Shown piece after piece: positions 11,466 through 22,353 of a DNA stretch of 64,000 nucleotides (position 1 is the stretch's first letter; each line of letters begins with the position of its first letter). The stretch covers positions 14,822,001-14,886,000 of the forward strand of contig CM066990.1 in assembly GCA_033977485.1 (NCBI GenBank), written 5' to 3'. The translations under genes and the position numbers were made by a program. Below the pieces are notes generated by a model. It was not told the DNA's origin, ran no database searches, and saw only the letters and a program-made list of their open reading frames with translations. Origin of the DNA: Hydrangea macrophylla. Lineage: Eukaryota; Streptophyta; Magnoliopsida; Cornales; Hydrangeaceae.

Positions 11466-12560
11466 CTAGGACTTTAAATATTGCCCATTTATTAGCCTTG
11501 TATGCTGTATGCTCCACCTATAATCGCATAGCCTGTATGCTCCACCTTTCTTAACTTGGTGGATGATGAAAAGACCTTCCCAATTGACTGACCACTTGCC
11601 ATAATGGTTATCTTTGTCTCCAATAGGCAAAACAGCCTTCCAAACCAAGTCCTTTGTGCAGAAGGACTTTTCTTTCACCCTTTTATTGTATGCTCGGGTA
11701 GCCCGTTGTTTCTGCACTTTTAATGAATCCAAGGCTGCCAACCTTGTTTCATCAAGCCCTTCCAACTCAGGTATCATAGCCTCTGTGTATTCAGTGGGCT
11801 CAAGCTGATTTTGTAAGGCCCTCCTAGATGATCGGACGGTAGCCTCCATTGGTAACATGACATCATGCCCATAGGTCAGCATAAATGGTATAACCCCAGT
11901 ACTGGACCATTTAGAGGTCCGATAAGCCCAGAGGGCTTTGAATAGTAACTTATCCCGCTCCTTAGGATTCTCTTTTATCATCTTTTCAATAATCCCAATT
12001 AGGATCTTGTTAGTCGACCCGGCTTACCCATTACCTTGAGCGTAAAACGGAGTAGAATTAAGAATTTCAATTCCTCTACTTTCAGCAATGGCTATGGTTT
12101 CTATCCTTATGAACACATATCTCTGATCAGCTATGATGGTTTCTGGCAGACCGAACCGGTGTATTATATGTTCTTTGATAAATTTGATCACAGTAGCTTG
12201 GGTTATCGCCTACATGGTATGGCTTCAGCCCACTTTGTGAAATAGTCCGTAGCCACTATTATAAAATAGTGTTGGTCTGTGGAAGGAGGAAAGACTTTAC
12301 CTATCAGGTCCATTGCCCATCCTCTGAACGACCATGGCTTTATAACTGGTTAAAGTTCTTTGGCTGGTAGTCTCTGGACAGGCCCATGCTTCTGGCAATC
12401 TTGACAACCTTGCATAACTAATATAATCCTTTAACATTCCTGGCCAATAGAAGTTGTACCTTTTCAAGAGCCACTTCATATTTGTTCTGGCTTGATGAGC
12501 TCTATAAATTCCATCGTGGACCTCGGTCATCACTTGCATATCCTATTTCTTTCCTAGGCA
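11466..12560 (-). pseudogene. Integrase remnant of Element II
   Basis: The N-terminal zinc-binding region is visible at about 12540-12400 (H...AHQ...W...FYWPGM). The catalytic core begins near 12350 (WAMDLIGK..., then IIVATDYFTKWAEA), and the C-terminal part is a 171-residue open stretch (11981-11466) with LWAYRTS, PFMLTYG and a GxYRL...WSIQHTRLI ending typical of Tat-type integrases. The core is interrupted by stops and frameshifts. The enzyme would insert the cDNA, and this copy cannot be functional. Confidence 0.85.
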
Positions 12561-12599
12561 CTTGAGAATCACCTCATCACCAATAGGCTTCTTGAATAG

Positions 12600-13280
12600 T
12601 TCCCCATCAAGGACCACAAATCAGACTGCGAACAATCTTACCTTTTGGTCTACCCTAACATTGGGGTGCTTTAAATATTCGATGATAGGGGTTCTCCAAT
12701 CATCTTTATCCATTAAGACCGAATTGGTGGTAGTGTAATAGCCTCTCTTTGCTACTGATGGTAGTGATCGGACATATATCGTGACAGTTTGATTTTCCAC
12801 TTCTTTTAGCAGAGGTGAAGCTGATCCTGCTCTGGCCAACTTGTCGACCTTGGTAGTCGTAGACTGGGGTATATAACTCATACTTATATCATCAAATGAA
12901 TCTATAAGTTGAGTGGCAACTGAGTGAAATGAACACAACTCCCAACTTTTTATTTGGAATTTCGCTGATATCTATCCGATTACTAGTCCCAAATCTCCCT
13001 TTTATGTGTACAGATGACGCCCCCATCGAGTATCTCCAATCTGATTATTAATGCTTCATATTCGGCCTAATTGTTACTACATTTGAAATCAAGCCAAAAT
13101 AACATTTTCATTTTTCTGTATTTGGGTGATATGATAACCACCCATGCCCCAATACCTTCTGAATATTTAGACCTATTAAAGATTAATGTCCATGGGAGTA
13201 AGGACATGTTTAAAATTTTAGGTGCTAGTGACAGCTCTTCCAGATCAGTAGGGTCTAGATGATCAGCCAGGAAATTGGCT
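12600..13280 (-). pseudogene. RNase H remnant of Element II
   Basis: Minus-strand fragments show the start of the archaeal-type RNase H found in Tat elements (WTLIFNRSKYSEGIGAWVV), where the first catalytic aspartate is replaced by Asn, and AEYEALI further on. The following tether is a 105-residue open stretch (12938-12621). Stops separate the pieces. Confidence 0.7.
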
Positions 13281-13299
13281 ATGGCTTGGCCCTTATCTA

Positions 13300-14850
13300 A
13301 TTGATGTGATCAGTATTGAATGGCAAATTCCATCAGGGCCAAGGTCCATTTTCCAATTCAGCCATGCATAATGGGTCTTGATAGCATGTACTTAATCACA
13401 TCATTTGACATATAATATAAGTAAAAATAGGGAGGATACAAGTTCTTAATTTTTGTGATGAAAAGTACAATGCTAAGCACAATTTCTCAATCGGCGCATA
13501 GCACTGCTCAATTGGAGTTAAAACTCTACTTAAGTGATAAATGGCCTGCTCACTACCTTGCTCATTATCCTAAGCTAGCATACTACCTATGGAGCAATCA
13601 AAGGTCGATATATACAATTTGATACATCTACCCTTCTTGGGTGGCATCAGCACTGGAGGTGTACACAAATACTACTTTATTCCTTCAAAGGCCTACTAGT
13701 GGATGCCTTCCCACTCGAACTCTTCATCAATTTTGATCTTAAACAGTGGGGTTCATACCTGGGTCTTCTCTGTACAGTTAGAGATAATCCTCCTAAGGAA
13801 ATTGATGTGCCCGAGCAGACTTTGCAACTCTTTCTTGTTGGCTAGGGGCTTTGTTACTTGGATATCCTAAGCCTTGTTCTTATCTATCTCTATACCTCTC
13901 TAGTCAACAAGAAACCCAAGAAGTTCCCTGCTAAAATGCCGAATGCACATTCGAGTGGATTCATCTTTAGCTTATGAGCCCAGATTCTTTCAAATGCTTT
14001 CTCAAGGTCAACCAAATGTTCGGCATTGCTCCCAAACTTAACCATCACATCATCAATATATACCTCCATAAAATGTCCAATCATGTCAATGGGTGATTGA
14101 ATTCATTGCCCGTTGATAGGTAGCTCGTGCATTCTTCAGTTTTAAGGGCATCACAACCCATTCAAAGGTTCTAATTACCCCCGAGCACCGAAAAGCTATT
14201 TTTGGGACATCCTCTTTGGCGATGTAAATTTGGTTATACCCCAATTGCCCATCCATAAAGGACAAGATTTTGTGTTTAGCGGCCGAATTAATCAGCTAAT
14301 CGGCCATGGGCATTAGGTACTCATCCTTTAGGGTAGCCAGGTTTAGATTTCTAAAGTCAATGCACACTCTAAGCTTCCCAATCTTCTTCACCACTGGGAC
14401 CATATTTGAGACCCATTCTACATACCTTGTAGTCCAAATGAAGCCAGCCCCAAGGAGTTTCTTAATTTCTTCCTTCACCTTTAGTGTAACCTCTGGTGAC
14501 ATGCGCCTAGGTAGTAGTTTGAACGGTTTGAACCCCGCTTTGATTGGTAATCGGTATTCTACCAGTTCTCTCGAAAGCCCTGGCATCTCATCATAATCCC
14601 AGGCAAAGCAGTCCTTGTACTTATGTAAGAGTGCTATTACATCGGCCTGGAACTACGGTTCCAATATCTGACTCACATAAGTTGGTTTATGCTCTCCTTT
14701 ATTGCCTAAGTTTACTTCTAGAAGGGGATCTTGAATGTCGACCTTCAGATCATCCTGCTTCACTGTGGCCATTTCCAATTCTTCCATTTGGATCTTGTCA
14801 TCTTTTGGTAATTCTTCCTCGTAGATACAATCCGCCAAGTTAACCATACC
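13300..14850 (-). pseudogene. Reverse transcriptase remnant of Element II
   Basis: From the N-terminal end: PGLSRELVEYRLPI, a KPFKLLPRRMSP block, the fingers motif KIGKLRVCIDFRNLN (96 open residues, 14586-14296), then stops, then the catalytic palm motif VYIDDVMVK (14084-13890) and a thumb motif NFLGFLL. The YIDD box is still intact, but several stops and frame changes between blocks make the gene non-functional. The domain order continues into RNase H, as usual for Ty3/Gypsy. Confidence 0.88.
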
Positions 14851-14938
14851 ATTAGTTGGACTAATATCTAGTCTTCTATCGGCTAAATATGCACATCATC
14901 TGGCTATGCTGGCCTTTAGGGCCAGCTGTCTCCGAACT

Positions 14939-16009
14939 TTAGTCCGTTGTAGATTCATTGATAACATCTTGTTCATTAATCTCCATCGGCCTTAATTCTT
15001 CCGTCTGAATAGGATTGTAGTAATATGACTTTAAGTCCAATGGAGCTCCTTTGTGGAATGTGGCTGCATTCGGTTTTCCCAACCTGCCACATCCTAATAG
15101 CTTGACTGGCCCGATGTCATCTTTGTACAGAACTACATCAGTCATTTGCACATATGCTATGAATGGCTTTGTATCAGCCACAACTACTTTAACCTCATCA
15201 CCTCTCCAAAAAATCAGCAACTGATGGAGGGTTGGAGGGCTACAATAGTTGGGATGAATCCACTCTCGGCTTAGTAGTGCATTATATGTGGCCAATGTCT
15301 CCACAATGAAAAAGGTTGTCATGACTGTCTTGCTCCCAACAGTTAGCTCCAAAGGAAAGATACCCTTGGTCCTTGATGGCATTCCTATGAAACTCTGGAA
15401 GTTCATTTCAATTAGAATCAACTCCAACTCAAATTTTTGAAGAACTCTCGGCATGATCTGAGGCATGCTGTTGATAGTAGATTCTCCATCGATGAGAATT
15501 CTATTTATTGGGACCCCTTTAATATGCACCTTGACATACAGAGGCTTCAAGTGCTGAGACATCTGATAGGTGGGTTTTTCAAAAACCACCTTGACAAGCT
15601 CTGCTGATCCTTGTCCCTCTTTAGCTTGTCGCCCTTTCAGCCTTAAGATGGTGATCTTAGGTCGATCGGACTGTTGATTGGTGGCGTCCACATTTTTAAT
15701 TATGGCCTCTACTATTTCAGGTCTAACGGTTTTACCACCATTCCAGAACAACTCCTCTATGGCTTCTGCCTCTATAACCTGATCTTCTACCACATCACCT
15801 TCCATGGCCGCTGGTTGATCTGGCTTGGCCATGAAGGACATGGGCTGAGTGAACACCATGTTTATAGACAGTTCCTTTGGAATGGTCCTGAATTGAATCA
15901 TTGAGTCATCCGAATATGAGAAATCATCAGCCTCCTCAATCTTCTCAATCTTATAGTGTTCTGGGGTTTGTCCCACTCCTTTGTTTTCGTCGACCTCGCT
16001 TTGCTCCAT
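14939..16009 (-). pseudogene. Aspartic protease region of Element II polyprotein
   Basis: A 356-residue open stretch. Its middle (about residues 170-200) has a retropepsin-like site in the sequence ILIDGESTINSMP, followed by an ILIEMNFQSFIG strand and a GxxxxELTVG block, which is the Tat-type protease arrangement. The usual DGG/DSG active-site triplet reads DGE, so the catalytic glycine-like position is changed. Flanking parts are acidic linker. It connects gag and RT in the parent polyprotein and is separated from them here by stops. Confidence 0.72.
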
Positions 16010-16348
16010 TGTCTGATGTATCAGGGAGTCTGGTACGTAGGGCTGTAGTATCCTTGGTGGATTGTTAGCCTGATCTTCCCAATATTGTCGTTCCTTTTCA
16101 ACCTATCTTGGCCATTGATAGCTCCTTTTTTGGGACTTACTATACATGGGCTACATTGGGAACTCGGGGTGTTTAGCCCTATACCACTCTCCCTCATTCA
16201 CTCTCGGTGGTTGTACCATCCTTGGGCGCATGTCCAAGGTTGGGCCATTCACGGGAAGTTTTGATTTAGAGAACACCTAACGATGCCTTACCCCAGACTA
16301 GTCTGAATCTCCTGGGCCAATCTTCAATGTTGGTGATGGCCTTGGTTG

Positions 16349-17574
16349 TCATTCAGGCTTCGATTGACTTTGTTTGGGCAACGAAAGCCTTTCATGCACA
16401 GACCTTCTCGAACTATGCTCGCGGCGCTCATTCACCCTCGGCGTCTTGCTTGGGCTAGAGGCTTCCTTCTTGATATTGGCCTTACATCTTAGGTAGAGGC
16501 CTTGTTTTATTAGGTCCAGTTGTCGCCGCAAATCGGTGATCAAATTGTCTCTATTTGATTGGGCCATTGCAATTTCGGCCTTGTGTTCTGCTTGCTTTCT
16601 TTCTTGATGAGTCCTCTGAAGTTCATGGATTGTTACCTTTGCCCACCCCCCTCCCCCGCGTGACTGAAATGGAAACTTGTTTTCCCTCCCTTTGTCTTGG
16701 CCTTTCTTCCTTTGTTTCTTACACATCAACTTTTGGTCTAGGCCTAGTCAGCTTAGTCAGATCGGGCATGACCATGTTGGCACTAGTGATCTGAGGAAAT
16801 GAATTTGTATCAATTCTCATGGCTTTTTCTGAGAACTTAAACACTCCCTTCTCCACATTTTCTGGTATCACGTTACAAAATACAACATAGTTGTTAGTTG
16901 AGTATTTCCAAGAATTGTGCAATTTACAGTAATCCTAAATTTTAATGTCATCGGCCTTTGGAATCCGATGACCATCACATAGCTTAATCACTTTTTTGGC
17001 GAGTAGGGCTTCAAAAATTTGATCGGCCATAGTGATCAAAAGTATAATTCTTTCCTGCCTCAAATGCCATATTTTTTTGCAACAACGTTATTATTGATGG
17101 GCTTGCTTAAGGCATTGCATACGATTAGCCATTTGCAAATCAATTCGGCCATATCAATTTCTGCTTCAAGGTCACAATCTTCCAGGTAGACCTCGTAATT
17201 GGGATCTTTATAGTATGTACCCTTGGATGAATTTTTCTTTTCCAGTCTATCCAGAAGGATACGCTCATAGCGAGCTGCCCTGGTGACCAGCTCGAATAGA
17301 TCTCAGAAGTCAGTCCCTTTGTACCTATTGCGAAGCTCGAATGACATCCCTCCCATGGCCATCTTGACATATTCCTCTTCGGGCAGGACAGTCTTACACC
17401 TATACTTAACCTTTTTGAAATGGGCAATGTAGGTCTCGACTGTCTCCCCTACTAGTTGAAGCATTCTAGATAGATATGCCAATGACGTTTTGGGCTCAGT
17501 CCTATAGAACTGGCCATGAAATAAGTCCTCCATCCCTTTCCAATCTTGCATGGAATTGGTAGGAAGGTTGATAT
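16349..17574 (-). pseudogene. Gag remnant of Element II, N-terminus cut by a Copia LTR
   Basis: The open piece at 17551-17303 has the gag signature WKGMEDLFHGQFYRTEP followed by LSRMLQ...ETVETYIAHFKK and a CKTVLPEEEYVKMAM block. Further on lie a degenerate zinc-knuckle region (NSWKYSTNNYVVF, with the expected His and Cys changed to Tyr) at about 16920-16850, and an arginine/lysine/glutamine-rich tail (16729-16349). Multiple stops. The N-terminal third is missing because a Copia LTR begins at 17575. Confidence 0.82.
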
Positions 17575-18658
17575 TGTTAGGGATATATACTAAAAGCCAT
17601 GCTTTATGTAGTTGATTTATTATTCATTTAATAAAATTAGTTAATCCATTTTTTTTAGAATCTGTGTGGGCAATGTTTGTATTATATTATTTATTTAATA
17701 TTATGCATGTGTGTCTCTCATTCTACATAGTAGGTGATTTGGTGTGTAGAGTTCGTCTTGCACAGGGAAGATCAGACCATCGGATCTTGTAGAATGTAAG
17801 ATTTTGGTTTACAGTCTTAGATGGATTGGACACACCATCGGTAGGACTGCAGCATGGTGTTGTAGTAGGTTTGTCTTGACTACGGAAAACGGTATAGTTT
17901 CAACTCACTATGCTGGTACACTTTGTGTATTAAACGGGACTGACTTGGGGTAATTATCTTTATACTGACTTATAAGATAATTAATACCTCATGGCTATTA
18001 TGAGTGCTTATGCTCTAAATCTTAAGTTAATTTGTAGACACGTACATTTGATATTTACACTTTGATCCCTAAAAGGGTAGGATCCTTAAATGGGTCAGTA
18101 TCTCATTGGATTGGGTGACAATATTAATTGTGTGGTGGATATTAATTAATGATGGAATCCATGTCTCAATTTTGGGATTGATGATATCCCCTTGAGAAAG
18201 CTTATAAGTTTTGATTATGTCAAACCCTGCAAGTGGATTTTGTATCCGACATATCAGATAAGTTAAGCAGAGGATCTCAAGGAATTTTAAGAGATTAATT
18301 AAATATGATTGTCAGTAATTATATTTAATTAATGGATATCTGTAATCTTAACATGGGGAGATAATAGGCATTTAATAACATGGAGCTCGAAATATATTTT
18401 TGAGATAAGGGTAGGAGTGCAATTATAATTCTTTAGTGGTATGAATTATAATTTATGGAAATAGGAATCTGATTCAATTCGAATTAGGGTTTCCTAATTC
18501 CATAAGGAAGCCTATTCCTTATTGACTTCTTATGGTCCCTATCGTAGCCTATATATATGATGCTTTGGCTCTCTCCTCAGTTTGCGTTTTTCCGTCAAGA
18601 GTATTATAACTCGGAATAGAAAAGAGAGCATATAAGAAGGAGAGCAGAAAACAGAAAG
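17575..18658 (+). repeat. Copia-type LTR fragment, 3' end missing
   Basis: Begins TGTTAGGGATATATACTAAA right at the break in Element II gag and runs as AT-rich non-coding DNA to a promoter-like CTATATATATGATG (about 18548-18560). No terminal CA or PBS follows. The sequence stops at a short filler and then the truncated LTR of Element A. The LTR assignment rests on its TGTTRGG start, lack of coding, and the TATA region. A solo LTR or the remnant of a full element are both possible. Confidence 0.6.
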
Positions 18659-18680
18659 GACGAAACACCCAGACAATACG
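18659..18680. other. Filler copy of an Element A LTR repeat at a rearrangement junction
   Basis: GACGAAACACCCAGACAATA with its flanks (about 22-23 bp) is an exact copy, in the same orientation, of the tandem-repeat unit near 19296-19318. It bridges the broken Copia LTR and the truncated Element A LTR. This looks like templated filler from double-strand break repair. Confidence 0.65.
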
Positions 18681-18934
18681 TAGGCCATGACAGTTGAAAG
18701 TCACCATATTGTCCATAACCAAAGTCAAACCATCAGAGTAATGATTCAAACCACTTATTGGAAAGTTCTAAAGTTGATATATAAATCAGAGTTCAATACT
18801 AACTATTACAAAACCAAAGTGTTTGCAGAAAATGTAAATAAAATATTACGACAACATATGCCAATTACAAACTTAACTATTACAACGGTCTCTAAAAATA
18901 TAAGCATAAACTATCAACAACAAGCTCCAAGTCT

Positions 18935-19066
18935 TCAGCTCGCGTAGTAGTCATCTCCAACGTAGCCTCTATCATCATAGGCTCTGTCCTTGTAGACCCT
19001 ATCCATGTATGCATCTCCTGCATACTCATAACCCTGGCCAGCTGGACGTCGAATATCCAGCGGCAT
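18935..19066 (-). CDS. Small Tyr/Asp-rich reading frame inside the LTR (3' copy)
   Basis: 43 codons from ATG at 19066 to TGA at 18935. The product begins MPLDIRRP and continues with repeated acidic-tyrosine blocks (GYEYAGDAY, YDDRGYVGDDYYAS). The same frame is open in the other LTR (34979-35110) despite several amino-acid differences, and a related frame ending in EDYY...AS occurs at the same place in the LTR of Element B. I do not recognise a family. It could be a short translated peptide, an exon, or a chance frame in a constrained RNA element. Confidence 0.4.
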   Translation of the reverse strand: MPLDIRRPAGQGYEYAGDAYMDRVYKDRAYDDRGYVGDDYYAS

Positions 19067-19139
19067 AAACGCCGTCAGCTATGAAAGCCAAGTGAACACA
19101 AACACTAACAGAGTATCTATAGATTGCAGCATATATATA

Positions 19140-19500
19140 CATAACACCCCGATATACTTTGGCCAACACGCCCCTGATACATCCTGGCTAACACACCTAG
19201 CAATTACGCTCGATAGATTACGGCCAACACGCCCAGCCAATACGCTCGATAGATTATGGCCAACACGCCCAGCCAATACACTCTATACATTACGGACGAA
19301 ACACCCAGACAATACGCTCGATAGATTACGGCCAACACGTCCAGCCAATACTCTCGATAGATTATGGCCAACACGCCCAGCCAATACGCTCTATACATTA
19401 CGGCCAAAATGCCCAAGCAACACGCTCAATACATTACGGCCAAAACGCCCAGCCAATACGCTCGATACATTGCGGCCAATACGCCCTAACACGTACTACT
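19140..19500. repeat. LTR tandem array, about 45 bp unit
   Basis: Units read TTACGGCCAACACGCCCAGC followed by CAATACGCTCGATAGA. About eight variable copies. The corresponding array in the 5' LTR is at 35375-35690. The long frames across it arise from the repeat. Confidence 0.88.
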
Positions 19501-20266
19501 GGCCACACCGCCCTATATCACACGATCTTTGTGACCGCATTTACACATACCAGTCATAAATAGTATCGACCATTGTGGTCGACAAACCCACTACTATGCA
19601 CGTCGACCTTTCAATCTCATTATTATCTCAACATTAACTAAAGGATTCCACTGTTCAATGCATTAAGTCCATTATTCCATGTATGTATAGTTCCAATACA
19701 GTTCTCCAACATCAACGTATGATAATAAATAGGTTAACAGTTCATTAGATATAAACCAACTAAATAATTAACATTCTGTTAAGTTCAATTGATTGAACTA
19801 AGTTCGATTGATTGAGATAAAGCAAGGTTCGATCGATTGAAAGAAGTTTGATAGATCAAGATCGGCCTGTGTTCGATCGCTCGAAAACAGTTCGATCGAT
19901 TGAGAGCAGTAATATTCCAGAATTGAACTGGACCTTTCCCGTACGTTCAGGGTCCATTCTTTCTTATTGAAACATATATAAACATACATGTATACGCTAC
20001 TAAGTGAGTATAGGCACTCACCGGTAAAGATAGTGATGCCGACGAGCTCGGGGTGGTGTCGGGGTGTCTCTCTCTCCTCTTTTTCTTCCTCTGCTCCTCT
20101 TTCTGCTTCTTCTTCTCCTTTCTCTCCTTCCGCTCCTCGTAGGTTCAGGGTTGCGGTGTGGTTTGGGATTTTTTCCTTTCCTTTCTTTTCTTTTCTTTCT
20201 CCTTCACTCTCTCGGCTAACTCTCTATTATTATTTTTCCCTCATTTTCAACAACTAATGGGAGGGG

Positions 20267-20273
20267 TTTTTAT
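20267..20273 (-). promoter_or_regulatory. TATA box of Element A 3' LTR
   Basis: Minus strand CCTATAAAAACCCCTCCC, with the same sequence at 36462-36468 in the 5' LTR. It is preceded in the sense direction by the CACCTCA array and followed by a pyrimidine/purine-rich leader, a common LTR promoter layout. Confidence 0.6.
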
Positions 20274-20309
20274 AGGAAAAAGGGGGAAGGCCACCAATAT
20301 GTATATATA

Positions 20310-20540
20310 CTATACACAACACCTCACAAGACACCTCATACAATATCTCACAAGCACTCAAGCACACAAGACATTTCACAGGACACCTCACAAAACACTC
20401 AAGCACATAACACCTCATGAGACACCTCACAAAACACTCAAGCACTTAACACCTCATATAGACACCTCACATAACACCTCACAAAACACTCTAGCACATA
20501 ACACCTCATATGGACACCTCACATAACACCTCATAGGGGT
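20310..20540. repeat. CACCTCA-rich short tandem repeats
   Basis: Repeated ACACCTCACAAAACACTCAA and ACACCTCATATGGACACCTC phrases, about 20-30 bp unit, in both LTRs of Element A (the other copy is at about 36510-36690). They sit just upstream of the TATA box in the sense direction. Confidence 0.8.
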
Positions 20541-20979
20541 TGTTTGGGCCGGCTTAGGGTATAAGCATGGTTTGGGGAATCACATGTAAAATCACGGGTT
20601 CCGAATAATATTAATTATAGTGGAAATCTAGTTAGGTAAATATTATCTTTCATTATAATTATTATTCTGGTAATTATATTATTAAATAATATAATTAAAA
20701 AGTCGTATAATTACAGAAAATATCGTATAAATACAAAAACGGATATTTTCTCAAAATGACTAAAATTGAGATTTCTTCTAAATAAAGATCGAAAACTCTT
20801 AACTTTCAATATAAATAGCAAATCATTTAACATTACGCAACTTTTTCCAAAAATTATATTTTCAGTTCATGACTTACAAAATTGGAAAAATGACCAAAAT
20901 TCCCTTGTGACCAATTTTTGCTAAAACTGCACACGAAGTCTAAATCGTCAATTTAAACATAAAAATACGAGTTACTACA

Positions 20980-22353
20980 TTCTACCCTCCTTAACATAGG
21001 TTTTGTCCCGAAATCTAAGCTAGTCACTAAACAAGCTGGAAACTTGTCACGCATTTTTGATTCCAATTCCCAAGAAGCTTCGCGTTCGTCATGGTGTCTC
21101 CACTGAACTTTTACTAGAGGAATTTCCTTAGTCCTCAGCTTCTTGACTCCTCGATCCAAAATTTGGACTAGTCCTTCAGTATAAGTCACGTGATTGTTTA
21201 CCTCAATGTCCGTGAAGTCAATTTCATGTGACGATTCATATACAACCTTCCTAAGCATGCTGATATGAAATACATTATGTACTCCTGACATCTTAGGCGG
21301 CAGTGCAAGTCGATAGGCTACTATTCCCATGCGCTCTAAAATTTCAAACGGTCCAATGTAGCGTTGTGAAAACTTTTCTTGTTTTTGTCAAAATCTGATA
21401 ATGCCTCACACTGGAGATACCTTGAGTAGCACATGATCTCTAACACTGAATTCCAAACTCCTGCGACATTTATCTACGTAACTGTTGCGTCTACTCTACG
21501 CCGTACGCATCCTTTCTTTCATGACCTGGATCTTCTCGTTAGTTTCCCGAACTAACTCTGGTCCGAGTATTTGATTTTCTCTAACCTCTGCCCAACACAA
21601 CGTCGATCGACACGGCCTTTTGTATAATGCCTCATAGGGTGCCATTCCTATACTCGAATGGTGGATATTGTTGTATGCAAGTTCTATCAGCGATAGATTG
21701 GTCTCCCATGAGCTTTCAAAATCAATGACACATGCTCGCAGCATGTCCTCCATCACCTGGTTAACTCGTTCAGTCTGTCCATCTGTCTGTGGTTGAAGGC
21801 AGTGCTCAAGTTCAATGACGTCCCCATAGCTGTCTGTAGACTCTTCCAAAACTCTACAGTGAATCTCGAATCATGGTCTAATACAATTGATACAAGTACA
21901 CCGTGCAGTCGCATAACTTGTTGTATTTACATACGGCTCAGATGTTCGACCGAGTATGACATACAATAAGCTATGAAATGCGCTAATTTGGTAAGTGGAT
22001 CCACAACTACCCAAATAGCGTCATGGTTTTGCTGGGATCTCAACAATCCTACCACGAAGTCCATAGTGATATGCTCTCACTTCTATCCGGGAACTGGTAA
22101 TGGTTGTAGAAGTTCGTGTCATTTTTGATGTTCTGCCTTCACTTGCTTACATATAAGACATTGAGACACATGCTCAACAACTTCTCATTTCATTCCTTCC
22201 CACCAGAAGTTTCTTTTCAAATCCTAGTACATTTTTGTACCTCCTGGTTGGATAGTCATTTGTGACTTATGAGCTTCGTCCAGTAGGTCCTTTCTTATAT
22301 CCCCTTTATCTGGAACACAAAGTCCACCTCTCCATTTGAGTGCCCCATTCGCA
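20980..22353 (-). pseudogene. Integrase with C-terminal chromodomain remnant (Element A)
   Basis: The core end is open at 21849-21496 with LQPQTDGQTERVNQVMEDML, NLSLIELAYNN and APYEALYKRPCRS, diagnostic for chromovirus integrase. After a frame break the C-terminal module (21330 down into the LTR) has YRLALPPKMSGVHNVFHISM, then ILDRGVKKLRTKEIPLVKVQ and WRHHDEREASWELES, which is the chromodomain-type tail thought to guide integration to heterochromatin. The final codons run into the 3' LTR. Stops and frameshifts upstream (including the zinc-binding and first core parts, about 22350-21850) show decay. Confidence 0.9.

Larger units (their letters stand above)
8747..17574 (-). mobile_element. Element II: decayed Tat-like gag-pol element with an antisense PMD gene
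   Basis: On the minus strand the remains of gag (17551-16349), protease (16009-14939), RT (about 14850-13300), RNase H (about 13280-12600) and integrase (about 12560-11466) follow in Ty3/Gypsy order. On the plus strand, from the left edge to 11261, lies a PMD gene facing the integrase, so the two transcription units converge. Its left part and 3' LTR were displaced by the insertion of Element I. Its right part was cut inside gag by a Copia-type LTR at 17575. Many stops and frameshifts make it one of the older layers. Element IV shows the same PMD gene next to a PPT and LTR, which supports reading this as one element. Confidence 0.75.
18679..20979 (-). repeat. 3' LTR of Element A (end truncated)
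   Basis: Homologous to 34723-37140. On the minus strand it starts TGTAGTAACTCGTATTTTTA directly after the PPT. It lacks the last 51 bp, including GCATGACA, and also lacks a block of about 195 bp found in the 5' LTR at about 35175-35365. It contains two tandem arrays, a cluster of CGATCGATTGA palindromes (about 19786-19905) and a small open frame (18935-19066). Confidence 0.88.

Noticed and set aside
11614..11808. 64-codon plus-strand frame over the integrase
   Set aside because: Antisense shadow of integrase C-terminal sequence.
18549..18749. Host promoter and gene start near TATATATATGATG
   Set aside because: The sequence upstream has LTR-like features (TGTTAGGG start at a gag break) and no coding exon follows. 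It is better read as an LTR fragment.
19092..19559. 155-codon frame with repeated TRPANTLDRL
   Set aside because: Created by the LTR tandem array. Frame and unit number differ in the other LTR.
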